DNA from: Fibrella aestuarina BUZ 2
Lineage (GTDB): Bacteria > Bacteroidota > Bacteroidia > Cytophagales > Spirosomataceae
Direction of reading: 5' to 3'
Length of the DNA stretch: 64,000 bases
NCBI RefSeq assembly: GCF_000331105.1
Contig: NC_020054.1
Coordinates: 796,001-860,000 of the forward strand
In this document: positions 9,764 to 17,489 of the stretch, one piece after another
How positions within the stretch are numbered: position 1 is the stretch's first letter
Layout: each line of letters begins with the position of its first letter
The notes under the pieces: generated by a model
What the model saw: the letters and a program-made list of their open reading frames with translations, nothing else
Database searches by the model: none
Told to the model about the DNA's origin: nothing
Position numbers and translations under genes: made by a program

Positions 9764-12700
9764 ATGAGTAATTTCATCACGAAAAGTATCGCCAAACTAT
9801 TTGGCACCAAGTCGCAACGCGATTTGAAAGAGTTGACGCCCTATGTAGAGCAGATCAACGCCGAGTTTGCGCGCTTGAAAGACCTCTCGAACGACGAGCT
9901 GCGGGCTATTTCGGCCCAGCTACGTACCCAGATCGCCGACGAACTGATGCCCATCGACGAGCAGATCGCCGGGTTGCGGCAGCAGGTTGCCGACGATCCC
10001 GATATGGACGTCGATCGCAAGCAGTCGCTGTTTAGCGAGGTCGACCGGCTCGAAAAAGACCGGAACAAAGAACTGGAGCGCGTGCTGTTGGCCATCCTGC
10101 CCCTTGCCTTCGCCGTGGTTAAAGAAACCGCCCGCCGCTTTGCGGAAAACGAGTCGCTCGAGGTAACCGCCACCGACTACGACCGTGAACTGGCGATGCG
10201 CAAGAAGAGTATCCGGATCGACGGTGACAAAGCCTATTGGGCCAACACCTGGGATGCTGCTGGTAACACCATCCGCTGGGACATGGTGCACTACGATGTG
10301 CAGCTGATCGGTGGGGTGGTGCTGCATACGGGTAAAATCGCCGAGATGGCCACGGGTGAGGGGAAGACGCTCGTATCGACGCTGCCCGCTTTCCTGAACG
10401 CGTTGGGCGGCCGGGGTGTGCACATTGTAACGGTCAACGACTACCTCGCCAAGCGTGACTCGGAGTGGAACGGCCCCCTGTTTGAGTTTCATGGCCTGCG
10501 CGTGGATTGCATCGACAAGCACCAGCCCAACTCGGAAGCGCGCAAAAACGCCTACCTCGCCGACATCACCTACGGCACCAACAACGAATTTGGCTTCGAT
10601 TACCTGCGCGACAACATGGCCCGCACGCCCGACGAACTCGTGCAGCGGAAGCACCACTTCGCTATGGTCGATGAGGTTGACTCCGTGCTGATCGATGACG
10701 CCCGGACGCCCCTGATCATTTCGGGACCCGTGCCGCGCGGCGACGAGCAGGATTATGCCGAACTGAAACCCCGCGTGTCGCGCGTGGTGGAGGCCCAGCG
10801 CCGTCTTGTGAATGATCTGCTGGTAGAAGCCCGTAAGAAAATTGCCGCTGGCGATGAAAAGGAAGGCGGTCTGGCGCTGTTCCGGGCCTACCGTGGCCTA
10901 CCCAAAAACAAACCCCTCATCAAGCTGCTCAGCGAAACGGGGGTACGTCAGGTGCTGCAAAAAACCGAAGGTATCTATCTGGCCGAAAACCAGAAGCTGA
11001 TGCCCGAAGCTGATTCGCCCCTGTTCTTCACCATCGATGAACGTAACAACAGCATCGAGCTGACCGAAAAGGGAATCGACTACATCACCGGCAACGGCGA
11101 AGACCCGAATTTCTTTATCCTGCCCGACCTGTCGATCGACATCAACATGATCGAGAAGAGCGGCGATTTCAGCGAGCAGGAGAAAATTCTGCGTAAGGAA
11201 GCCGTGATCCGCGACTACGCCGTGAAGACGCAGCGCATCAACACGGTCAACCAGTTGCTGAAAGCCTACTGCCTGTTTGAGCGCGATGTGGAATACATCA
11301 TTCAGGAAGGCAAGGTGAAGATTGTGGATGAGCAGACGGGCCGGATCATGGAAGGGCGCCGCTGGTCAGATGGGCTGCACCAGGCCGTGGAAGCGAAAGA
11401 AGGCGTGAAAGTTGAAGACGCCACCCAGACCTACGCGACCATTACGCTACAGAACTATTTCCGGATGTACCACAAGCTGTGTGGTATGACCGGTACGGCC
11501 GAGACGGAAGCCTCTGAATTCTGGCAGATCTACAAACTCGACGTGGTGGCCATCCCGACCAACCGCGCCATAAGCCGTAAAGATCAGGAAGACAAGGTAT
11601 ATCGTTCGGTTCGGGAGAAATACAACGCCGTCGTCGACGAGATCGTTGAACTGGTGGGCAAAGGGCGTCCGGTGCTGGTGGGTACCACCTCGGTGGAAAA
11701 CTCGGAGCTGCTAAGCCGCCTGCTGACGTTGCGGAAAATCCAGCACCAGGTATTGAACGCCAAATACCACCAGCGCGAGGCCGAAATCGTGGCCGAAGCG
11801 GGTAAGCCCGGCACCGTAACCATCGCCACCAACATGGCTGGCCGGGGTACAGATATCAAGCTCACCGCCGAATCAAAAGCGTCGGGTGGTCTGGCCATCA
11901 TCGGTACGGAACGCCACGAGTCGCGGCGCGTCGACCGGCAGCTACGCGGCCGGGCGGGTCGTCAGGGTGACCCAGGTACGTCACAGTTCTTCGTTTCGCT
12001 CGAAGATAGCCTGATGCGTTTGTTCGGGTCGGAGCGTATCGCCAAACTGATGGACCGCATGGGGCTGGAAGAAGGCGAGGTTATCCAGCACTCGATGATC
12101 ACCAACTCGATCGAACGGGCGCAGAAGAAAGTTGAAGAAAACAACTTCGGCGTGCGGAAGCGGTTGCTCGAATACGACGACGTGATGAACTACCAGCGGA
12201 CGGCCATCTACGACCGTCGGCGCAACGCCCTCTTCGGCGAGCGGCTTCCACTCGACATCGCCAATACCATGTATGACGTGGTGGAAGAGGTTGTCAACAA
12301 TGCCGAGGGTGATTTCGAGGTGGTGAAACTACAACTGCTGACCAACCTCGGTCTCGACACGCAACTGTCGCAGGGTGATTTCTTCAAGCTGAAAAAAGCC
12401 GATCAGATCAACAAACTGTACAGCGAGGCGGAGCAGCATTACCAGGCCAAAAACCACGCGGTAGCCGAAAAAATGCTGCCCGTTCTGACGCAGGTGTTGG
12501 AGCAGCAGGGCCAGTTCATCAAGAACATCGTGGTGCCGTTTACCGATGGCGTCCACGACCTGCAGGTCGTAACTGACCTCCGGTTGGCTGTCGAAACGGG
12601 TGGCCGCGAAGTGGTGCGCGAAATGGAGAAATCGGTAACGCTGTCGCTCATCGATCAGGAGTGGAAAGAACACCTCCGCGAAATGGACGATCTAAAGCAG

Positions 12701-13168
12701 TCGGTACAGAACGCCGTATTCGAGCAGAAAGACCCGCTGTTGGTGTACAAATTCGAGTCGGTCGAGCTGTTCAAACGATTCCTCAGCAAAGTCAACTTCG
12801 ACACGATCAGCTTCCTGGCCAAAGCCGATATTCCGGCCGAAGATGCGCAGGAGGTGCAGCAGGAAATCCAGTCGGCCCCGGCGCAACGCCGCCCCGAGCC
12901 GATGCCCGAACTGCACACCAATATCGAAGATTTCGACGACGATCATCTGGCCAGCGGCCCCGAAGAATATGCCCGCCGGATGGCGGCTAACAACGCGGCG
13001 GGGGCCGGTGCACCTCCCATGCCCAAGCAGTTGCCGGTTCGTAACGCCAAGATTGACCGCAACGCCCGCGTGACGGTGCAGTACATCGACGGCACGGTGA
13101 AGAAAGACGTGAAATACAAGAGCGTCGAAGCCGACATTATGAGCGGTAAAGCCATGCTGGTTGAGTAA
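9764..13168 (+). CDS. secA: Preprotein translocase ATPase SecA
   Basis: SecA drives post-translational export through SecYEG using ATP. The 1134 residues match the longer SecA of Bacteroidota, with extra segments relative to E. coli. Walker A is M195-T202 (MATGEGKT); the DEAD-box equivalent is DEVD at 303-306, followed by SVLIDDARTPLIISGP; also visible are GMTGTAETE, TNMAGRGTDIKL, GTERHESRR and the arginine-rich RQLRGRAGRQGDPG. The C-terminus ends NAKIDRNARVTVQYIDGTVKKDVKYKSVEA... and lacks the Cys-rich zinc tail used for SecB binding in Proteobacteria, as I recall for other members of the phylum. The gene stands alone, with its own terminator downstream. Confidence 0.98.
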   Translation: MSNFITKSIAKLFGTKSQRDLKELTPYVEQINAEFARLKDLSNDELRAISAQLRTQIADELMPIDEQIAGLRQQVADDPDMDVDRKQSLFSEVDRLEKDRNKELERVLLAILPLAFAVVKETARRFAENESLEVTATDYDRELAMRKKSIRIDGDKAYWANTWDAAGNTIRWDMVHYDVQLIGGVVLHTGKIAEMATGEGKTLVSTLPAFLNALGGRGVHIVTVNDYLAKRDSEWNGPLFEFHGLRVDCIDKHQPNSEARKNAYLADITYGTNNEFGFDYLRDNMARTPDELVQRKHHFAMVDEVDSVLIDDARTPLIISGPVPRGDEQDYAELKPRVSRVVEAQRRLVNDLLVEARKKIAAGDEKEGGLALFRAYRGLPKNKPLIKLLSETGVRQVLQKTEGIYLAENQKLMPEADSPLFFTIDERNNSIELTEKGIDYITGNGEDPNFFILPDLSIDINMIEKSGDFSEQEKILRKEAVIRDYAVKTQRINTVNQLLKAYCLFERDVEYIIQEGKVKIVDEQTGRIMEGRRWSDGLHQAVEAKEGVKVEDATQTYATITLQNYFRMYHKLCGMTGTAETEASEFWQIYKLDVVAIPTNRAISRKDQEDKVYRSVREKYNAVVDEIVELVGKGRPVLVGTTSVENSELLSRLLTLRKIQHQVLNAKYHQREAEIVAEAGKPGTVTIATNMAGRGTDIKLTAESKASGGLAIIGTERHESRRVDRQLRGRAGRQGDPGTSQFFVSLEDSLMRLFGSERIAKLMDRMGLEEGEVIQHSMITNSIERAQKKVEENNFGVRKRLLEYDDVMNYQRTAIYDRRRNALFGERLPLDIANTMYDVVEEVVNNAEGDFEVVKLQLLTNLGLDTQLSQGDFFKLKKADQINKLYSEAEQHYQAKNHAVAEKMLPVLTQVLEQQGQFIKNIVVPFTDGVHDLQVVTDLRLAVETGGREVVREMEKSVTLSLIDQEWKEHLREMDDLKQSVQNAVFEQKDPLLVYKFESVELFKRFLSKVNFDTISFLAKADIPAEDAQEVQQEIQSAPAQRRPEPMPELHTNIEDFDDDHLASGPEEYARRMAANNAAGAGAPPMPKQLPVRNAKIDRNARVTVQYIDGTVKKDVKYKSVEADIMSGKAMLVE

Positions 13169-13195
13169 ACCTGTTTAATAGATACAATAGATACC

Positions 13196-13243
13196 AAAAC
13201 GAAACCGGCCCCGACTCTTGCGAATCGGGGCCGGTTTCGTTTT
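13196..13243. terminator. Bidirectional terminator between secA and the HAD phosphatase gene
   Basis: A perfect 19-bp stem (aaaacgaaaccggccccga and complement) with a 10-nt loop is flanked by A and T runs, so it can serve both convergent genes. Confidence 0.9.
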
Positions 13244-13261
13244 GAGCAACTGCGCGCGAAG

Positions 13262-13963
13262 TCAACGGGTCGTTGTAAGCCACTCCAGTACATCGCGGAT
13301 GCTGTCCAGTTGCACATACTCGCCCAACTGGTAATTGTCGGGCAGCTTTTCGAAGTGCCAGGTCGTGTGATACGGGATGTGAATGGCCTGCCCGCCTATG
13401 TTGACAACGGGCAGAATATCGGATTTAAGCGAATTGCCAATCATCAGGAAGTCAGCCGGTTCCACGGAGTAGCGCGACAGGATACGCCGGTAAGCGGCTT
13501 CGTGCTTTTCGCTTACGATCTCGACGTGACTGAAATACTGCCCCACCCCCGAACGGGCCAGCTTGCTCTCCTGATCAAGCAGGTCGCCTTTGGTCAACAC
13601 CATCAATTCGTGGTCGGCACTCAGGGTCTGAAGCACCTCTTCCACGCCGTCGATAAGGGCAATCGGAAAGCGTAGCAGTTCCTTGCCCAAATCAATAATC
13701 TGCTGAATATGCGTGCCACGTACCTGTTCGTCGGTCAGGCGGATCGCCACTTCGATCATCGACAGCATGAAGCCCTTAGCCCCATAGCCCATCAGATGAA
13801 GGTTTTCGGCCTGTACGTCGATCAGTACCTGATTGATTTGGTCGTCGGTGCCGAACTGCCTGAGTAGCGAACGGAGCTCTTCTTCTGCCTCATCGAACAG
13901 CGGTTGATTGGCCCAAAGGGTATCATCGGCGTCGAAGGCGATTAACTTGGGAAACGGTCTCAT
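13262..13963 (-). CDS. HAD family hydrolase
   Basis: A 233-residue haloacid dehalogenase-type phosphatase. The nucleophile motif is FDADDTLW near residue 10 (DxDxT), motif II is TKGD, and motif IV is GNSLKSDILP. A four-helix cap of about 90 residues (QINQVLIDVQAENLH...IQQIIDLGKELL) sits between motifs I and II, as in the phosphoglycolate phosphatase / nucleotidase-type C1 subgroup. The substrate cannot be inferred. ATG 13963 (MRPFPKLIAFD) is chosen over the longer frame to 14089 because the upstream residues are unlike the family and because a TACTTTTG promoter element lies only 7 nt upstream. Confidence 0.85.
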   Translation of the reverse strand: MRPFPKLIAFDADDTLWANQPLFDEAEEELRSLLRQFGTDDQINQVLIDVQAENLHLMGYGAKGFMLSMIEVAIRLTDEQVRGTHIQQIIDLGKELLRFPIALIDGVEEVLQTLSADHELMVLTKGDLLDQESKLARSGVGQYFSHVEIVSEKHEAAYRRILSRYSVEPADFLMIGNSLKSDILPVVNIGGQAIHIPYHTTWHFEKLPDNYQLGEYVQLDSIRDVLEWLTTTR

Positions 13964-13970
13964 ACAGGTG

Positions 13971-13978
13971 CAAAAGTA
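13971..13978 (-). promoter_or_regulatory. Candidate -7 element (TACTTTTG) directly upstream of the HAD gene
   Basis: An exact TAnnTTTG match on the minus strand ends 7 nt before the ATG, so the transcript would start at or next to the start codon, i.e. a leaderless or nearly leaderless mRNA. Confidence 0.45.
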
Positions 13979-14197
13979 GCGCAAGCCTGTCACCCGCCCA
14001 CCACATAACCCGGCCCATTGACCCGAAAAGGAGGCATCGATCTGGCGTAGTTGAAGATAACAACGTACCCGAACACCGGTCATCGGCAACGAACAAATCG
14101 CGCCAGATCAGCAGGAGAACCGAGCCTTTGTCGCGGCACGATTGGGCGGTTGGCTGCGTTATATATATGTGGGGCCGCACTACTGGCCTAAACCCCT

Positions 14198-15343
14198 ATG
14201 TATCTGATTATAAATAAGTTTGCGATCGGTGGGTTGGCGTTGGTTGGGCTCTTGTTCGGGGGCAGCGTGATGAATCCTACCGGCCCCGCCAACGCCCGAA
14301 TCACCAGCCTCCACGTACCGCCTCTGCCCGCCGTCATCCAGCTCCGGCCCGAGCCGCTGCCCTTTACCCCAACAGAATTTTACGTAGCCGACGTGCTCGA
14401 CCAACGGGCTGAGAAAACGCCTTTTGCCAACCTGATTCTGCGCCCTGATAAACCCGCTGAACCCGTTGATTTGCAGGGCGGAACAGGCCCGGCTTTGGAA
14501 CAATACATTGGTCAGATTGTGCGCCGGAATACCAAATTGCGCCCGATTGTGCTGCGCGTAACGGCGGGTAAACTGATCGAAACCGCTGGCCCGCGCGGTA
14601 GCGTCAGCGGCAAACTCGCGCTCACGCTGGCCTTCGACGTGCGTCGTGAAGACGAAAATCTGTCGCTGGTCACCTTTCAGGGCAACGCCCGCTACCAGCG
14701 CCCCGTTGGCCAGACCGACGTGATTGAACGCACCATCCGGCAGAGCGTCAATGAGGGGCTGCGATACCTGAATAACTACATGAACAAAGAGGTCGACAAC
14801 GTACCTGCGCTGGCGGGTAAACTGGCGGTATCGCTTACTGACGTGAAAACACGTACCCCCGCTAGCAGCGACACGGTCTTCTATGACCCCGACCGGCCCC
14901 TGACCTGGGATGATTTCCGGGCGTTACCCCCAGTCAACAACCGCTATGCCGCGCAGATTATGCCCGGTGTGTCGTATGAGGGCAAAAGTCAGGTAGAAAA
15001 GGGGACCGTCAACGTGCGGCTGAAACTGAAAGTGTTCATGCTGAAAAGCCAGTCGTGGGTTAAGCCCATCGGCCACAACGACTACGCCCTGAACCACGAG
15101 CAGCGGCATTTCGACCTTGCGCGGCTGGCGATGGAAGAATTCAAGCAGATTCTCAACCCCGACAGTCTGTCGCTCAATGATTACAACAGCAATATCCAAT
15201 ATCGCTACATCGAGATGTATCGGGAATTGGGGAAACGGCAGCAACAATACGACGACGAAACCCGCCACGGCATCGATGAGGGAGCGCAGGCTCGCTGGAA
15301 CGCCCAGATCGACCGGGAACTGCGTCGGTATGGCTACAAGTAG
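14198..15343 (+). CDS. Envelope protein with C-terminal DUF922 (putative zinc protease) domain
   Basis: The 381-residue product begins with a hydrophobic segment (about 5-22, INKFAIGGLALVGLLFGGSV) that can act as signal peptide or anchor. The middle is a beta-rich region of unknown type. From about residue 228 (PLTWDDFRALPP) to the end it fits DUF922, a family described as predicted secreted Zn-dependent proteases. The key motif is H300-E301-Q302-R303-H304 followed by FDLA, i.e. HExxH. A C-terminal helical segment (QQQYDDETRHGIDEGAQARWNAQIDREL) is typical of the family. Function is unproven. It is monocistronic by spacing: 234 bp upstream and 187 bp downstream without genes. Confidence 0.75.
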   Translation: MYLIINKFAIGGLALVGLLFGGSVMNPTGPANARITSLHVPPLPAVIQLRPEPLPFTPTEFYVADVLDQRAEKTPFANLILRPDKPAEPVDLQGGTGPALEQYIGQIVRRNTKLRPIVLRVTAGKLIETAGPRGSVSGKLALTLAFDVRREDENLSLVTFQGNARYQRPVGQTDVIERTIRQSVNEGLRYLNNYMNKEVDNVPALAGKLAVSLTDVKTRTPASSDTVFYDPDRPLTWDDFRALPPVNNRYAAQIMPGVSYEGKSQVEKGTVNVRLKLKVFMLKSQSWVKPIGHNDYALNHEQRHFDLARLAMEEFKQILNPDSLSLNDYNSNIQYRYIEMYRELGKRQQQYDDETRHGIDEGAQARWNAQIDRELRRYGYK

Positions 15344-15530
15344 CCTGCCCGCCAACCGAGACGTAGATCGTCAATGGCGATTTTAATATGTTGCCGATTT
15401 TGGCGACCACGATCGATCAATTTTGCCGAATTAGCTAAGTCGTTAAGCAAGACACGGTTTGTCATCGATTTTCAAGGTAAAGTCAGCCGTATGCCTGACT
15501 ATTGCGTAAGCTGCCGATGATGACCGACTG

Positions 15531-16649
15531 ATGCGCCCCCGTGTTCTGCACATTACAACCGCCCACCGCCCCCATGACCCCCGCATTGTTTACAAGCAAT
15601 GCCCGGCTTTGGCCGACACGTATGAGGTTTGGTGCGCCATCCCCGATGCCGACCCGGCGGTGGCCCCGAACGTGCGGTTTATCACCCTGCCCTACTACGA
15701 GCAGGTTATCTGGCGCATCCTGCTCACCTGCCCGCTAATTGTCTGGAAATGCTGGCGGCTCCGGCCCGACGTGCTGCATTTCTACGTACCTGAGTTTATC
15801 CCGTTTGCGTTCCTGTTCCGCCTGCGTGGTACCCGGCTGATCTACGAAGTGCAGGAGAACCTATTCAAGAAAATGCACCTGAAGACCCGTAATAAAAGCT
15901 GGCTCCTCACCCGCGCCTTTGCCGGGCTTGATCAGCTTGCGCGGCGCTACTGTTACTGCGTATTCACCGAACACGGCTACCTGACCACCTACACCAACCT
16001 GCGGAAACCGTCGGTAGTGGTGTATAACTATGCTTCGCTGCCGTTGCTGGAGCCTTTCCGAAGCTCTTATAATCCACACACAGCGCCTTACTCGTTCTTT
16101 TACATTGGCTGGCTCAGCATGGAGCGTGCTTTCGATACCCTGCTGGCTTCGTTCAATCATCTACAGGGAACGTACCCGGATTTCGTCGTGCATCTGTTTG
16201 GCCGACAAACCTTCTCGCAGGCTACCCTCAACGCCAATCCCGATTATCAGGCGGTGAAGCCGAAACTGCGCTTCTACGGCTACACCGATCAGCAGCGGGC
16301 CCTTCCATACGCCAAAGGCGCCGTTGCCGGATTGGCGCTGCTCAAACCCGTCGGCGACTACCCCGAATCCTACACGACGAAGCTCTTTGAGTACATGGCG
16401 CTGGGCCTGCCTGTCATCACCGCCGATTTCCCGCTCTACAAAGACGTTGTCGAGCGGCACAATTGTGGTTTCTGCGTATCGCCTTACGATCCCGAGGCCG
16501 TAGCGGCGGCGCTAACGTACCTGATCGCCCACCCCGACGAGGCCCACGCAATGGGCCAACGGGGCCGCCTCGCCGTTGAACAGCAGTACAACTGGACTAC
16601 CGAAGCCGACAAACTACGGGCATTCTACCGCGAGGTGATAGGCGCTTGA
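15531..16649 (+). CDS. Glycosyltransferase, GT-B fold (family 4-like)
   Basis: The 372-residue protein resembles group 1 glycosyltransferases, which transfer sugars from nucleotide donors onto lipid-linked or surface polysaccharide. The N-terminal RVLHITTAHRPHDPRIVYKQ and the C-terminal donor-site region (PESYTTKLFEYMALGLPVITADFP then VVERHNCGFCVSPYDPEAVAAAL) are diagnostic. It starts at ATG 15531 (MRPRVLHITT). A hydrophobic helix around residues 60-75 (WRILLTCPLIVWKCW) and another at 85-97 suggest membrane association. It is not in an obvious polysaccharide operon; the next genes are a toxin-antitoxin pair. Confidence 0.88.
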   Translation: MRPRVLHITTAHRPHDPRIVYKQCPALADTYEVWCAIPDADPAVAPNVRFITLPYYEQVIWRILLTCPLIVWKCWRLRPDVLHFYVPEFIPFAFLFRLRGTRLIYEVQENLFKKMHLKTRNKSWLLTRAFAGLDQLARRYCYCVFTEHGYLTTYTNLRKPSVVVYNYASLPLLEPFRSSYNPHTAPYSFFYIGWLSMERAFDTLLASFNHLQGTYPDFVVHLFGRQTFSQATLNANPDYQAVKPKLRFYGYTDQQRALPYAKGAVAGLALLKPVGDYPESYTTKLFEYMALGLPVITADFPLYKDVVERHNCGFCVSPYDPEAVAAALTYLIAHPDEAHAMGQRGRLAVEQQYNWTTEADKLRAFYREVIGA

Positions 16650-16706
16650 GAGTGAACTCATTATAACTAGTGTTGTTATGCTGAAAACAGCTAAATCGTA
16701 TTGCTT

Positions 16707-16970
16707 ATGAACGCTCTTCGACAGATTGTAAGCCCACAGAATGGTCGTCTGTCTATCGATGTACCCAGGGGATTGGAAGATCAGGCATTCGAGGTTATTG
16801 TAGTCCCATTAGGACAGATGAGCAGCCCCTTAATAAATGCGCTTAAAGTTGCCAATAATGAGCAATTGAGTACTGCTTTCTGGCAGGCTACGGAGGCTAT
16901 GCAACAGCAGGCTACGCAAAATGGGCTGACCCCCGAGCGGCTTGATCAATTGCTGAGTGATGAAGACTGA
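16707..16970 (+). CDS. Putative antitoxin of a PIN-domain toxin-antitoxin pair
   Basis: The 87-residue protein starts at ATG 16707 (a TTG two codons upstream is possible). Its first 35 residues (LRQIVSPQNGRLSIDVPRGLEDQAFEVIVVPL) resemble the beta-rich N-terminus of short proteins that accompany PIN toxins in Bacteroidota and cyanobacteria; the rest is helical and Gln-rich. It overlaps the toxin gene by 11 nt, the classic antitoxin-first order. Such antitoxins bind the toxin and usually repress their own promoter. The pair has clearly lower GC than the flanking genes, suggesting transfer. Confidence 0.7.
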   Translation: MNALRQIVSPQNGRLSIDVPRGLEDQAFEVIVVPLGQMSSPLINALKVANNEQLSTAFWQATEAMQQQATQNGLTPERLDQLLSDED

Positions 16971-17370
16971 TCGTTTTGTCTTTGATACAAATACACTGAT
17001 TAGCGCCGTCATTTTACCGAAGTCAACCGCGGCGCTCGCGCTTCAAAAGGCAGAGAATAGTGGTTTTTTATTTACGTCGACCGATACGTTTGCCGAGTTA
17101 GAATCTGTATTAGCCCGTCCCAAGTTCGATCGGTACATTCCGTTGTCAATTCGGCAGGGGTTCTTACAGCGTTATAAAGCCCTGGCCCTGTTTCTGACCA
17201 TATCGCAACCGGTGACGGATTGCCGTGATCCTAAAGACAACAAGTTTCTTGAATTAGCGCTGTCCGCCGACGCTCATTATTTGATTACTGGTGACAACGA
17301 CTTACTGGAGTTGCATCCATATCGAAACACGCAGATCATTTCGGCGTCCCAATTTCTAGTACTCACTTAA
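16960..17370 (+). CDS. PIN-domain toxin (VapC-like ribonuclease, COG1569-type)
   Basis: The 136-residue product has the PIN nuclease layout. Asp9 lies in FVFDTNTLISAV, an acidic pair in FAELESVLARPKF (Glu46/Glu48), Asp93 in CRDPKDNKFLELA, and Asp112/Asp114 in ITGDNDLLEL. These acidic residues bind Mg in family members that cleave RNA. It starts at ATG 16960, inside the end of the antitoxin gene. Downstream is a palindromic terminator. Low GC and AT-rich codon use set it apart from the neighbouring genes. Confidence 0.85.
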   Translation: MKTDRFVFDTNTLISAVILPKSTAALALQKAENSGFLFTSTDTFAELESVLARPKFDRYIPLSIRQGFLQRYKALALFLTISQPVTDCRDPKDNKFLELALSADAHYLITGDNDLLELHPYRNTQIISASQFLVLT

Positions 17371-17428
17371 CGTACCTGATCGCCTGCCTGGCTGGAACCG
17401 GGCGTTACGGCTTGCGAAGCCTCAAGCT

Positions 17429-17464
17429 AAAAAGGGCTAACGTTGATCAACGTTAGCCCTTTTT
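17429..17464. terminator. Perfectly palindromic bidirectional terminator
   Basis: An 18-bp arm perfect palindrome (aaaaagggctaacgttga and complement, no unpaired loop) with A and T tails separates the toxin gene and the convergent rnr gene. Confidence 0.9.
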
Positions 17465-17489
17465 TTACGATTAATGAGCGGTCTCGTTT

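Noticed and set aside
9764..13168. SecA without zinc-binding Cys tail as possible truncation
   Set aside because: The end is followed by a normal stop and terminator, and other Bacteroidota SecA proteins lack the tail as far as I recall, so it is not a defect.
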